A DNA stretch of 64,000 nt, taken from NCBI RefSeq assembly GCF_029873635.1, contig NC_080422.1:6169764-6233763 (forward strand), given 5' to 3'. Of this stretch, positions 48,331-61,159 are shown one piece after another. The position numbers were made by a program, and so were the translations under genes. The first letter of the stretch is position 1, and every line of letters begins with the position of its first letter. Source of the stretch: Malania oleifera. Lineage: Eukaryota; Streptophyta; Magnoliopsida; Santalales; Ximeniaceae. The notes beneath the pieces are model-generated. The model searched no databases. It saw nothing but the letters and a program-made list of their open reading frames with translations, and was not told the DNA's origin.

Positions 48331-49542
48331 TCATTCACAATCTTCCTTGGATCCACTCCTATCTTCTTCTTCTTCTTGTCCCTCAAAATTTTCAGCAGAT
48401 TCATCATCACTAGATGGAACGGAGCTGATATCCATCAGTGTCGTACCTTTAGAAGAGTTAGCCAAATGCTTTTCAATTTTATCAACCCGCTGAGTAAGAG
48501 TGAAGCAATGAGTTTCCACAGTGGAAACCTTCCCCTAAAGTATACCAAGACCAAATTGCATCCCATCGCTGAAGTTCATATAGTGAGTGTAAAATGGTAG
48601 AAACCAAGAGGGAGCATCTGGGTCTGGCTATGCTGAAGTAGTTGGCATAGAAGGCTGGGGTGGAGGCGTAGATGTGGGGTTTCGATGACCCTTGTGAAAC
48701 CATCCTTGAGTGGTTTTCTTATAACCCATGCACTTAAGAATTGTGTCAGAAAATATGTCGTAATGGGTTTTTCGAATGAAGTTGAAAGATGGTGTGAGTA
48801 TGTTAAAATTTGCAAACACCATATTCAAAATTCCAATATATGGTAGAATAATGCGAGGAGCATCAACTTTCATATTAATCCATTTTATGAGAAGATTAGG
48901 AAGATCCAGCTTTTTCCTTTTCAAAATACACCACATGATGAAAAAATCTAGAAAGAAAACATGATCATGTGAACCAGATCGTGGTAGGATATTATACGTA
49001 ATCAGTTTATGCAAAATTATAGCTTGAAGATTGAGCTGTTTGTAGATGGGTGGATTTCCAAAATAAGTGGGTGTATCATTCATTACAAGAGGTAGAAATG
49101 CCTCTGGAGTGAATCCTTAGACCATTATCCATTATTTTTCAACAATTTGAATTTCAAAATCTTCTGGTTTAACACGAAGGATTTTTCCTAAAGATATGGA
49201 AGTGAGATGGATACTATGCCCTAGGAGATTCATTTTTAACCCATGGTCTTGTTTCTCCATGTTAGCATAAAAGATCCTTAGCAAGTTGGAATAATACCCT
49301 TTGGCTTGATATGCGATAAATCTTTCCAATCCAATTTCTTTAAAAACCTCTAAGATTTTAGGAAAATCAGAATTGAAAAATGCAACATTGAGTACTTTGC
49401 CTAGAATTGGTTCCGATGAAGCGATTTTATTTCTATAGAGAATTTTGGTTTGAGGAGTCACTAACCATTTTTCTACTTCATCGTTGTTGATGCGTGCGGA
49501 GGAGGAAGCACCCTTGTTAGCAACCGATTTTGTTCGTGGCAC
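48331..49542 (-). pseudogene. Additional ORF downstream of copia pol (plant transposon protein type)
   Basis: About 400 codons in one frame: MPRTKSVANKGASSSARINN, KILYRNKIASSEPILGKVLN, GLERFIAYQAKGYYSNLLRI, FYANMEKQ, then GFTPEAFLPL and TYNILPRSGSHDHVFFLDFF. It ends in a heptad-like ETHCFTLTQRVDKIEKHL and an acidic tail (SSDDESAENFEGQEEEEDRS). Stops occur between the first and second parts (near 49130 and 49115) and near 48540. It resembles the family often labelled putative plant transposon protein, found as an extra sense ORF in some LTR elements. Its function is unknown. It lies between pol and the 3' LTR and has a promoter-like upstream region. Confidence 0.72.
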
Positions 49543-49870
49543 GTTTTCTTTGAGATTTGAATATAAGAAACCCTAGGAATTTGGCGAGGATGATGTAGGT
49601 TTTGGTTATGGATCTTGATCTTGGACGGATTTGGAGGAGAAATAGGTTTGAAGAAGAGTAAGAATGAGAGGATTTATAGTGGGAGGAGGAGTGGCAGGCG
49701 CTTGCGGGCTGTTAAAATGAAACATAATAGGGTTTTAAACCCTTACCCGCCGTGAGGCAGTCGCCTGCCACGAGGAGGTAGACGCCTGTCAACCCAAAAG
49801 GCACCAAGTCAGTAGCATGACATTCGTCTGTCACCTAGGTGGTAATTGCCTACCAAGCAGATTTTTAAAA
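49543..49870 (-). promoter_or_regulatory. Promoter-like segment upstream of the additional ORF
   Basis: In the minus sense: a cluster of GGCAGTCGCCTG-like near-palindromes (49750-49860, best copy GAGGCAGTCGCCTGCC), then a TATA box ACTATAAAT (49672-49680), then about 130 bp to the ATG at 49542. The same motif and order occur in the element's own LTR U3. Confidence 0.6.
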
Positions 49871-49890
49871 GCTTTTCTTCAGACAACTTC

Positions 49891-50305
49891 TCAAACATGC
49901 ATCATTCCTAATTCTCGTCTAATGATTATAAATTGATCCTCAGAGAGTGGTTTTGTGAATATATCTGCTAATTGATCATTTGTATTGACAAATTCTAGAA
50001 TTATTTCCTCGTTTTGTATGTGATCCCTCAAGAAGTGATGTCTTATGTTAATATGTTTTGTTCTTGAGTAACACACCAAATTTTTTGAAATATTTATGGA
50101 ACTTGTGTTGTCGCACTTTATTGGAATTGTTTGATATTGAATTTTGAAATCTCTTAATTGTTGTTTCATATATAACGATTGGGCACAACAACTTCTAGCT
50201 GTTATGTATTCTACTTCAACTGTGGATAATGCCATAGAATTTTGTTTCTTTGAAAACTAGGAGACTAGTGAGTGTCCTAAAAAATGACAAGTCCCTCTAG
50301 TACTC
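49891..50305 (-). pseudogene. Copia RNase H remnant
   Basis: CHFLGHSLVS, stop, FSKKQNSMALSTVEVEYITA, KCDNTSSINISKNLV, TKHINIRHHFLRDHI and ADIFTKPLSEDQF. It follows pre-integrase sequence directly at about 50300. Confidence 0.85.
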
Positions 50306-52330
50306 TTTCTTAAAAATTATTTCAAAACCTTTGTCACTTAGTTGACTAATACTCAAAAGATTATGTTTCAAACCTTCTACCAACAACACATCATCAATTG
50401 TAAGAGAGGGTTTTTACCTATTTTACCAATGCCAACAATTTTACCTTTGGCATTGTCACTGAAGGTCACGTATCCCCCTTCTTTTTGTTTTAGTGTGGTG
50501 AACTTGGTCCTATCTCCGATCATTTGTCTTGAACACCCACTGTCCAAGTACCACTTTTCCCTTGATGGTGTTGACCTAAAGCACAACTACAGTGAAGGAG
50601 TCATGGTGTTAGTTTTCGGAACCTAAATTTTCTTAACTTTCTTTGAATTATTTCTAGTTCCATTGTTTAATTTCCATTCATTTTGAACTTTAACATATTT
50701 CCTTTTGAGTGGGCAGTTAAACATCACATGTCCTTTATTCTTGCACATGTAGCAAGTAGTATGTTCATGTATATTGGTTGAGGAAGTACTAGCATAGTAC
50801 TTTACTTCTTTAACAAAATATCCCATGAATAACTTCTTACTTCGTTTATTTGTTTTTCCATTATATCCAATTCTTTCTTTATTTCTATGCAATTTTTGTT
50901 GTCCAATCATCTTTTCAAAATTTTCTTTGCCTTTGGTAAAGTTATAAATGGCTTTCTCTTTATCTTCTATTGACTTCTTAAGTTCAATTATTTCTAAATC
51001 CTTTTTATTTTGATCATCTACTTCTATTTTGACTATTTCTTGAGTCATATCTTCTATTTTTTTCTTCTAACTTTTCAATATGAGATTCTTTCTCCTTTTC
51101 AATGGATTTAGAAAGTTCAAGTTGTTTCATTAATTTTTTATTTTGTTCTTTCAAGTTTATGTTTCTTTTGGAGACTTTGATAAACCTTTTATGTAAAGCA
51201 AATAACTCAGCTCGTAGTTCTTTATAGGAAGGCATGCTATCACAAGATTTATAATAAGATTCGTTAGTAGATTCCGTTGATGAGGAGTAGTAAGATTTTA
51301 CCTCTTCATTATTTGCCATGAAGCACATATTTGCTATCTCTTGTCCGCTTGACTTGTTTTCTGTTTTGCTTGAGCTTGAATCATCCCATGTAGCTTTCAT
51401 GGCTTCCTTCTTCTTCTTTTTATCCTTCTTGAGTAAAGGGCAGTCCGGTTTGATGTGTCCTAGTTTCTTGCAATGATAACATGTAGGAGGGTAATTTTTA
51501 CTTTTGTTTTCTTTCTTACTAGTTTCCCCTTTTTCAAATTTCTTTTTACTAAACTTTCTAGGGAACTTTCTATTTCTCCTATAGAACTTACCAAGTCTTT
51601 TAGTGATGAATGCTAATTCATCTTGGTCTAGATCACTATATTCACTTTCATCTTCACTTGAGCTTTCACTAGCTACTTTTAAGGCAATGGACTTTTTATG
51701 TTTAGGTTTAAGGTTTCTTTCTCTTAATGTCATTTCATAAGTTAGTAGTGAACCTATAAGTTCATCTTGTTAGGTAGTCTTAAGGTTCCTACCTTCAGTT
51801 ATTGCAATGACATTTGGTTCCCATATGGAGGGAAGGCCTCCTAGTATTTTCCAAATCATTTCATAGGTGGTATAGGTTTGTCTTAAGGCACTTAGAGAAT
51901 TTATTATGTGAGTAAATGTAGTATACATACTAGTGATTGTTTCATCTGGACTCATTTTGAAAGCTTCATACTCACTGGTTAGCATGTCAATCCTATTGTC
52001 TCTAACATCTATCATTCCTTCATAAGTTACTTCTAACTTGTCCCAAATTTCTTTAGCTATTTTGCAAGTCATAACTCTATTGAATTCATTAGCATCTAAA
52101 GCACAATACAAGGCATTTATGACACTTGAATTTATTTATGGCATTTTGTAGTCTATATCGGTTAAGTATTTTTTCTCTTTAGGAATTTGTTTTTCATCCA
52201 CTATTTTTGTAGGAAATAGATCTCCATCCATAACAACTTCCCAAGCTTTCCAATCCATATATTAAAGATAGATTTGCATTCGCTCTTACCAAAAAGTGTA
52301 GTTATGTCCACAAAAGATAGGTGGTCGGGT
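50306..52330 (-). pseudogene. Copia gag and protease remnant
   Basis: Gag from about 52330 (MDWKAWEVVMDGDLFPTKIV; ALYCALDANEFNRVMTCKIA; ITSMYTTFTHIINSL), a first CCHC knuckle CYHCKKLGHIKPDC (about 51470), a long charged coiled-coil-like stretch, a second knuckle CYMCKNKGHVMFNC (about 50740), protease WYLDSGCSRQM (about 50540), then the pre-integrase start VEGLKHNLLSISQLSDKGFE. Integrase core and RT are absent. Stops at about 52130, 51770 and 50623. Confidence 0.83.
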
Positions 52331-52417
52331 TGAGGATTCGCCCTCTCTGAAGGGAGCTGCTCCTAAATGAGTCATTCGATCTTTTTATAGCTTCTTGCTA
52401 AGATTTACTATAACTAG

Positions 52418-52429
52418 GCTCTGATACCA
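52418..52429 (-). other. Primer-binding site of the copia element
   Basis: Minus-strand TGGTATCAGAGC, initiator tRNA-Met type, three bases inside the LTR end (TTTTCA at 52432). Confidence 0.85.
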
Positions 52430-52796
52430 ATTGAAAATAGGATATAGTTCCCAAGAGGGGGTGAATTTGTAGAGATCCAAATAATTAACGAAATTTAAAT
52501 AATAAGGGAAAGGAGAGAGAAGAAAATCATAATTGGAGTTTAACAGGGGTCTTGTCAACAAACACAAGACGTTCGTCAACGAGCACGCTTAAGGGGATCA
52601 TCGATGGGGAGGTGTCTCATCGACGAGGAGATACCGAGAGGCTATTTTTCAGTTCTGAATTCCGTCAACGAGGAATAAGTGTTTGTCGACAAATTTCCTT
52701 CATGACCTCGTCGATGAAGTGACGTGTCTCGTCGACGAAGGCCAGTATATAAATAGCCTAAACTTGAATTTTCTGCAGAATTTTTACGCGCAAACC

Positions 52797-52832
<36 letters not shown>

Positions 52833-54305
52833 GTTCGTCTCTCTCCCCTTCTTTCTAGGATTTCGTGTTGGATTCTCGTCGGTTCGACGATCCGAGGCCA
52901 CCATGACACTCCTGGGAGAGTTCTCTTCAATTATGCTGGAGTGGATCGCTAGTGGGATTAACTTGGATTTCATTCCAACTTCAAAGTAAGGCTTTTTACT
53001 CAATATTTTTCTTTCCTACAGTTGTAGAAAATGTAATACTCGAAGGAATACTGAAGTTTTGTTCTAAAAAATATTGTTTTCAGGGTGTTGAACGGGGAAC
53101 CTTGCGGGTGTAGGGCTAAGCACTGTAGGGGCTTTTAGTAATTAGGTAAGAGGATACACTAAAGCAGGAGTTTTTCCATGAAAATTATTATTATTTATTA
53201 ATAGATTTATGTTTAGAAAGCATGTATTACATCTTGGTATTTTTGAGAAAAAATTATATTTGAAAATATACTGCTATTATACAAGAAATACAATTTCAGA
53301 ACAGTGTGTATGATTTTATTTAGTATTGTGTGGAATGAGTATTAATTTTACGCACATTGTATTATGTTAAGTCAATTGTACAGATAAAACATGTTTCAGA
53401 GATTTTCAGAAATAGCAGGATAATGCAATACATTATGATTTCAGAATACATGATAAATAGTACAATTATACAAATCAATATGTACGTTATATTCGGCGCA
53501 AGGCCGTGATTGATAGTTGGCGTAAGGCCGCAGTTATGAATGTTATCGGCGCAAGGCCGTATTTATTTATGTATTACAGAAATCAGAAAATGCTATCAAC
53601 CTATTTATGTGCAAACAGTATATTATCATGTCTTATATCTTATCAGAACCCGGATGGTAGTTCAGTTCAGTTTCAGGAGCACGATATCGTAACTATACAG
53701 ATCAGTTCAGTTTAGACTTGTGCTAACCGCCCTAGCTAGTAAAGGAGGTGGGAGATGGATAGTCGATGTGACTTTCAGTGTAGAGTTGTAGACATCCACC
53801 TAGCAGTCCAAACTAGAGTGTGGAGGGCCCATCGTACTTACAAACATTTTTGACTCGGTAATGGTCGGTTAGCCATTGTCGGGTCCCGCCTTTGGGCTAC
53901 ACAACCCGTCATGGGGTGATAATACATGACATCAGCTAGCTATTCATCCTGGGTAAATTTCAGAATTACTAGTTATTTCAGATGATTTCATGAACAGTGA
54001 GATACAATATGATTTAGCAAAATTATGAAATTCTGTGCTTACTCAGTTATGTTATTATCAGTGTTTTCAGGTATATGACATGTATTTTATAATTATTATA
54101 GCACTAAATATTCATGTTGTCACACAACTGTATTTAGTTTATTTCCCTTACTGAGAGGTGTCTCACCCCAGCTTAAACCATTTCGGGGAACCCAGAAAGA
54201 CCGGCGGACAGAAGTCGTTGTTGAGGTAGTGATTACTAGCCTACTAAAAGGGTGAGTCTTTTGAACTAGGGTCGATAGGTTTTTGATTTTAGGTCCTAGT
54301 TTTAT

Positions 54306-56123
54306 TGTAGTGACCCGAAAAATATTAGCATTTTAATAATAAAAAGGAGAGAAAATAGAACTAGAAACAGAAGGACACAAGACTTCGTTGACGAACACAA
54401 GGTCTCGTCAACGAAGATCTTCAGAATTTCGTCAACGAACACAGGGCTTCGTTGACGAATTTTGTGAAGGGCTCGTCGTCGAAGTGACGTATCTCGTCGA
54501 AGAACACAGTTCTATAAATAGTGGAAACCCGGGATTTTGTCATTCACTTGCCGCTCTCTCTCTCTCTCTCTCCTACGACTCCCTCTCCCTTCTCTCTTCA
54601 TTTTCAGCCCCACTCGTCGCCAGATCGACGATCCGAGGCTACCACGACGCTCCTGGCAGAGTTCTCTACGCATCTACCGGAGCGGATCGTCGGGAAATTA
54701 GAGTTGGAAATCATCCCAAATCCAAAGTAAACCCTTTTAGTCTCCTTTTGGCCTTGTGGCAGTTAGAAAAAATGTTATAGACAGAAAAATACTGATGTTT
54801 AGTTCTGACAAATATTGGTTTCAGGATATTTTGTAGGAGGCCCTGCGGGTGTTAGGCTTGTATTCCCTAGGGGCTTTCCACTAGTCAGGTAAGGGAAATA
54901 TGCTATACTTGGAAATTTTTAAATATTATACAGTTTATTTATTTACGAAAATTATATATTTTAGTATGGTGTGGCTTATAATTATGTATATGGTACGAGG
55001 ATATGTTTATGAATTTAGTTTCATGATTTTACAAATTTCAGTATTATGATTATACGCATTTCAGTTCCATGATTATACGAACTTCAATACCATGATTTTA
55101 CGATATTTCAGTACCATGATAACACGAATTCCAGTATTACGAATATGCAGTTTCATGTTATAATTATTCAGATTTCAGTACGTTATGCAGTATCATGATT
55201 ATTTCAGTATTTCAGAACCATGGTAAATCAGATAGACATATATATAGAAATATATTATACGATATCAGACCCTGTTGGACTTGCAGCTACAAAGTATGGT
55301 ACCGTTGCTACAGATACTATGTTACTTTATGAGTGCAACCACCTATTCAGATATACGTGGTACGGTCGACCACCTAGGCTCTAGAAGAGGTTAGGCTCCC
55401 CATCCAGATATGGGTCGAGGAGGGCAGGTCGACTGACGGAGTTCAGTGATTTATTCCTGGTTGGCCAGCCAAGGTAAATCCCGCCTACGGGCTGTACAAC
55501 CTCGTAATGAGGGGCATGTCATGACATAGATAGCCATAGGGAACAGTTTCAGTTACTATTATTTACGTATTGATTTACAGAAACAGGGATCCTACTATAT
55601 ACACTAGAAGTATTTTGAATTATAACCATAATACTGATATGTTAAGCAATAGGGAAAAAGGGGTGCTGAGCTTTATTATTTATACTGTACTCTTGTACTC
55701 AGTTATTCATGTTTATATGAAACAGATTTCATAATATATAGTAGCTCATTTGCCATACAAATAATAGCATATTTTCTCTTACTGAGCGTTGACTCATCCC
55801 AATGTTGATATATTTTTCAGGTGATCCAGGTACGTGAGCAGATTAAGCTCGCAAATAGAAGGGCTTCAGTAGTGCCCTGACAGAGAGTGAGTATCATTTT
55901 TAGGAGCATTTTTGTATTGCCCTAACTAGTTGAGGGCATTTTTGGAGATACAGTTATGTTGTGTATATATATATATATATATATTGCAAAACATTTCAGA
56001 ACTCTGGTAGTGAATGTAATGGTTCAGGTTATGTTTATATGATTATGCTTCTCACTGCTTAGGATAATGTTATGGTAATTATTACAGTAGAAAAAAAATC
56101 AATTAATTAAGCAGGTCGTTACA
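54306..56123 (+). mobile_element. 1,818-bp solo LTR nested in the gypsy 5' LTR
   Basis: TGTAGTGACC (54306) to GGTCGTTACA (56123), with perfect target duplication TTTAT at 54301-54305 and 56124-56128. It is a relative of the host LTR: near-palindromes TCGTCAACGAAC at 54383-54505, TATA CTATAAATAG at 54512-54521, and a (CT)n tract at 54554-54572. The gypsy 3' LTR shows the unoccupied site (TTTTATCTTTTGG near 63291). Confidence 0.92.
55010..55165 (+). repeat. About 26-bp minisatellite in the solo LTR
   Basis: Some six diverged units of the form ATTTCAGTACCATGATTATA, each followed by CG-A. Confidence 0.7.
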
Positions 56124-56672
56124 TTTATCTTTAAGGAATGTATATTTAAATAGTATATGGTGGAATATAGGTACTCTAGTATATTTTGTTTTTATGGTTG
56201 AGTGTATGAAATTTATATTTACTACTGCTTATGTTTCCGCTGTATATGACAGGTGTGTCCCCTTTACCCACGGGTTCGGGTTGACTTCGTTATGTTTTAA
56301 GCTAATGATAATTAATATGGTTGATTATGTGGTAAGTTAAGTAAGTTGTTACAATTTGGTATCAAAACCTAGGATGCTAGGTTCTGTAAACTCTAGAATA
56401 CAGCAGTAACAATACCAGAAAATAGGATAAGGGAATTTGAGGTCTGGTCTTGTAGTATAGATGCAGGACTTCCATGATGGTTTGTGTGTCTTTCTTGGGG
56501 TGACGATTTCAAGAAAGCCATGATAAACTATTGTCAAGTTGGGTATCTAAGTTGTAGGATTGAACCTTGAATTAATATTATGGATGATGAATCAGTTAAG
56601 GATATAATATATATTAGTTAGATGATATGTTATAGTAATAGGGTCCTAAGTTAAGTTTATTGTATTTTCGGG

Positions 56673-57690
56673 ATGGACCCTGGAGATAGTAACACCCATG
56701 CCAGTGGTAAAAAAGGTGCTAGGTCCTCAGGCACTGCGGGTGGTGATTCAGATGCAATACTGCGCAGCATGGCACTGCAAGTCATGACTGAAATTGCTAA
56801 GAACTCCAGAGAGTTGGGTGGTTCGTCTGCAGGCCACGACAGCTCGATCAAGAAGTTTATTAAGATGAATCCTCCGACTTTCTCAGGAGGAACTGATCCT
56901 ACCGTCGCTGAAAACTGGGTACAGGAGATTGAAAAAGTGTTTGCAATGCTGCAGTGTACTGAGGAGCAGAGAGTGTTGTTCGCTACATATAAATTGACTC
57001 GAGAGGTTGAGAGATGGTGGACGGCAGTGAAACTCCTAAAACAGCAGAGGACAGTGCCCATAGAGTTGACATGGGGGCATTTTAAGGAGATATTTTTTTA
57101 TAGATATTTTCCAGCCTCGTCTAGGGAAGTTAAGATTGAGGAGTTCCTGAATCTGAAGCAGGGACAATAGACAGTGCAGCAGTACGCAGTGAGGTTCATT
57201 GAGCTATCTCGCTTCGCCCCGTACATTATTCTAGATGAAGCGAAGAAGGTACGATAGTTTGATAGGGGTTTGAGGAGTGAATTATATAAGCAAGTGTTGA
57301 TACTGAAATTGTAAGATTTTGTCGAGCTCGTAGACAGGGCAACTATGGCGGAAGTTGGAGAGCAGTTGGAGGTTGAGGAGCAGAGATAGAGAAAGAGATC
57401 CCTGCCTTCTGGTTCCCAGCAGGGATCCAGTCATGGTTCGTGGAAGAGAGGTAGCTACTACAGAGACTAGAGGCGAGGTTGGGGAGTCGTGGTTTTCAGG
57501 GTATGCAGCCTTTTCTAACTTGCCCGACTTGTGGAAAGAGACATCTGAGCGAGTGTCGTGTTGGGCAAGGTATCTACTACCGTTGTGGGGAGCCAGAACA
57601 TATGATGTGAGATTTTCAGGCTCAGATTGGAGCTACTCCCGCTCCTAGACCTGCTCGGGGAGGCTATCTGGCGCCACGTGGAGGCCAGCA
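56673..57690 (+). pseudogene. Gypsy gag remnant
   Basis: Starts MDPGDSNTHASGKKG; retrotransposon gag domain FIKMNPPTFSGGTDPTVAEN and FKEIFFYRYFPASSREVKIE, stop at 57168-57170, then continues in frame as TVQQYAVRFIELSRFAPYI with further stops. A broken zinc-knuckle region (near 57520-57620) precedes protease. Confidence 0.85.
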
Positions 57691-57697
57691 GAGAAAT

Positions 57698-59500
57698 ATG
57701 GCTCCAGCCAGAGTTTTTTCTTTGACACCGGGTGATGCTAAGACAACCGGTGACGTGGTGATAGGTATGATTAGTATGCTTTCATTTAAAGTTATTATAT
57801 TATTTGATTCAGGAGGCACACACTCATTTGTGTCTATGGAGTGCATTAGACTGTGTGGGGCAAAAACACAGTTATTAGACACTGAGTTGCTAGTAACTAC
57901 AACGACCAGGTCAGCAGTGAGGTGTAGTAGGGTGCTTTGAGGCTGTCCAGTTGATATTTAGGGAAAAATTTTGTCTGCTAATTTGATAGTGCTGGACATG
58001 CACGGGTTTGATGTCATATTTGGCATGGATTGACTAGCAACTTACTTTGCCAGTATAGATTGTAGTTCAAGAGAAGTGATATTCAAACCTCCCGAAAGAT
58101 CAGAATTCAATTTTATCGAGTCGCGAGTGTAATCCCTACCTCAGTTAGTATCAGCTATTCAGGCGAGGAGAATGCTCCTGAGAGGTTGTCAGGGGTTTGT
58201 GGCCTTTGTGAAGGAAATGTCAAGGAATGAATTGAAGCTCACTAGTACGCCAGTAGTAAAAGAGTTTATAGATGTTTTTCCAGATGAGCTACCAGACTTG
58301 CCATCTGATCGTGAGGTAGATTTTCTTATTGATCTACTTTCAGGTACAATGCCGATTTCTAAAGCACCTTACCGAATGGCGCCAATAGAGTTGGCAGAAC
58401 TAAAAATCAGTTGCAAGATTTGCTTGATAAAGGTTTTATACGGCCTAGTGTATCTTCATTGGAAGCTCTAGTATAATTTGTGAAAAAGAAAGATGGGTCA
58501 ATGAGGATGTGTATAGATTATAGGGAAATTAATAAGGTGACAATTAAGAACAAGTATTCTTTATCCCATATAGATGATTTATTTGATCAACTCCAGGGTA
58601 CACAGGTATATTTTAAGATTAACCTCAGATCAGGCTATCATCAAGTAAAGGTAAGGTCAGAAGATGTATCGAAGAAGGCTTTCAGGACCTGGTATGGGCA
58701 TTATGAGTTTCTTGTTATGCCTTTTGGTCTGCTGAATGCTTCTGCAATATTTATGAATTTGATGAATAGGATCTTCCACCAATATCTAGACCATTTTGTT
58801 GTTGTTTTTATTGATGATGTACTAGCCTATTCAAGGAGCTATGAAGAGCATGAGACGCGTTTGAGGCAAGTCTTACAGAAGCTCAGGGAAAAGAAGTTGT
58901 ACGCCAAGTTCAGCAAATGTAAATTCTAGCTTGAAAAGGTTGTGTTTTTGGGATATGTCATCTCAGGGGATGGAATTTCTGTGGATCATAGTAAAATTGA
59001 TGCGGTAGTGAATTGGGCTAGACCGAGGAACGTTCGGGAGATCAGGAGTTTCATGGGGTTGGCTAGTTATTACCGTCATTTTGTTGAGGAATTCTCAGCG
59101 TTATCAGGGCCTCTGAAGTGACTGATTAGGAAGAACATCATATTTGAATGGGACGATAGCTGTGAGCAGAGCTTCCAAGAATTGAAGCAAAGACTTGTTA
59201 CGGAACCAGTACTGATCATCCTGTCAAGTGGTGAGGGTTATGTTATCTATAGTGATGCGTCCTTAAAGGGACTTGGCTGTGTATTGATGCAGCATGGCAG
59301 GGTGGTAGCGTATGCTTCTAAACAGTTGAAAGAATATGAAAAGAACTACCTTACCCATGATCTTGAATTGGTTGCAGTAGTACATGCATTAAAGATTTGG
59401 AGGCATTATCTATATGGCAAGCGATATGAAATCTTCTCCGATTATAAGAGTTTAAAGTAATTTTTTCACTCAGAAGGAACTGAACACAAAACAGAGAAGT
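57698..59500 (+). pseudogene. Gypsy protease, RT and RNase H remnant
   Basis: Protease ILFDSGGTHSFVSMECI (about 57805). [52 protein letters not shown], and [10 protein letters not shown] around 58810, where the usual YVDD is IDD in F-I-D-D context. RNase [21 protein letters not shown] and [20 protein letters not shown]. Stops or shifts at about 57938, 58030, 58130, 58471, 58927, 59118 and 59458. Confidence 0.88.
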
Positions 59501-59503
59501 TGG

Positions 59504-60963
59504 TTGGAGCTAATTAAAGACTTTGATTGTACTATCAATTATCACTTAGGGAAAGCAAACGCGGTAGCTGATGCGTTAAGCAGAAAGTCTGTGGGACCAG
59601 CGCTGGCAGTTATGGAGATTCAGTATCCAATTATGATGGATCTGGAGAGACTCAACATAGAGTTGGTTGATAGTGATCCTCAAGTATGTATTGTCAGTTT
59701 AGTAGTGCAGCCTACTCTGCAAGAAGGAATTAAAGTTGCTCAAATGGACGATCCAAAATTAGCAGAGGTAATAATCAGAATACAGAGTGGTTAAGGAAAG
59801 GAATTTTGTGTGTATTACAAAAGACGGAACTTTGCGATTTCATTCTCGGCTGTGTGTTCCTGCTGATGCTGATATCAGGAAGACCATCCTAGAGAAAGCT
59901 CAAAGATCTTTGTACACAGTTCATCCCAGCAGCACGAAAATGTATGAGGATCTACGAGAGTCTTATTGGTGGAGTGGTATGAAGAAGGAGATTGCCGAGT
60001 ATGTAGCACAGTGTTTGACGTGCCAGCAGGTAAACACTGAGCACCAGAGGCCAGCAGGTCACTTGCAGCCACTTTTTATCCCAGAGTGGAAATGGGATCA
60101 CATATCTATGGATTTTGTTTTAAGACTGTCGTCGATATCGCATGGCTAGAATGCGATCTGGGTGATTGTAGATTGTTTGACTAAAACCACCAATTTCCTT
60201 CCTATCAAGATCAGCTACTCCATGAACCGACTAGCAAAGTTTTATATTCAATAAATAGTCTGTTCTCACGGTTTTATAGTGTCTATGGTGTCAGATCGAG
60301 ACCAGCATTTCACGTCATGTTTTTGGAGGAGTTTACAGGAGGCTCTAGGGTCTCAGTTATCCTTCAGCACGACGTTCCATCCTCAGTCGGATGGGTAGAC
60401 TGAGAGGACGATTCAGATATTAGAAGATTTGCTTCGAGCATGTGTGTTGGACTTTGGGTGTAATTGGACATAGTTCATGTCACTAGTGGAATTTGTGTAT
60501 AATAACAGTTATCATGCCAACGTTGGCATGGTACCATTTGAGGCACTTTACGGTAGGAGATGTCATTCTCCTTTATATTGGGATGAGATAGGAGAGTGAT
60601 GTGTTGTGGGACCAGAGTTAGTGCAGCAAGCGTATGATAAGGTTCGGCTCATCAGAGATAGAATTAGTGCAGCTCAGAGTCGACAGAAGAGTTATGCCGA
60701 TAACCACCGCAGGAAATTGGAATTTGATATTGGTGATCATATGCTTTTGAAAATAGCTCCGTTAAAAGGGGTTATAAGATTTGGGAGGAAAGGGAAACTT
60801 AGCCCTAGGTTCATTGGCCCGTTCGAGATTCTAGAGAAAGTGTGGCTGGTTGCCTATAGGTTAACTTTATCACTTGTATTGTCTAGGATACATGGCGTAT
60901 TCCATGTTTCTATGTTGAGGAAATACATCCCAAACCCTTCTTATGTGACAATTATGGTGAATT
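59504..60963 (+). pseudogene. Gypsy integrase remnant
   Basis: The RNase H end ([18 protein letters not shown]) leads into integrase. A frameshift near 59790 is followed by the HHCC finger (VHPSSTKMYEDLRESYWWSG; CLTCQQVN), the DDE core with stops (WDHISMDFV; VSDRDQHF in broken frame near 60290), and a C-terminal GPF-type module (GKLSPRFIGPFEIL; HGVFHVSMLRKYIPNPSYV). Confidence 0.86.
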
Positions 60964-61159
60964 AGAGTTTAGTGATTCACTAGTTTATGAGGAGGTACCA
61001 TTACAGATTTTGGACAGGAAAGAGCAGGAATTGCGTAATAAGAAGATTCCTCTAGTGAAAGTCCTGTAGAGAAATCACGTAATAGAATAAGCTTATTGTG
61101 AACTCGAGGAACAAATAAGACAAAAATATCCACAATTGTTCCATGGGATTCAGTTATAA
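60959..61159 (+). pseudogene. Chromodomain of the gypsy element
   Basis: In frame from 60959: YEEVPLQILDRKEQELRNKK then IPLVKVL, stop where Trp is expected, RNHVIE, stop, and CELEEQIRQKYPQLF. This is the Tekay-type chromodomain that targets integration to chromatin in intact relatives. Confidence 0.78.

Larger units (their letters stand above)
52468..56353 (+). repeat. 5' LTR of the gypsy element, interrupted
   Basis: 2,063 bp after removing the nested insertion. Holds a cluster of TCGTCGACGA-like near-palindromes (52560-52740), a TATA box TATATAAATAG (52746-52756), a (TC)15 tract (52801-52830), and three GGCGCAAGGCCG units (about 53493-53560). Confidence 0.88.
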
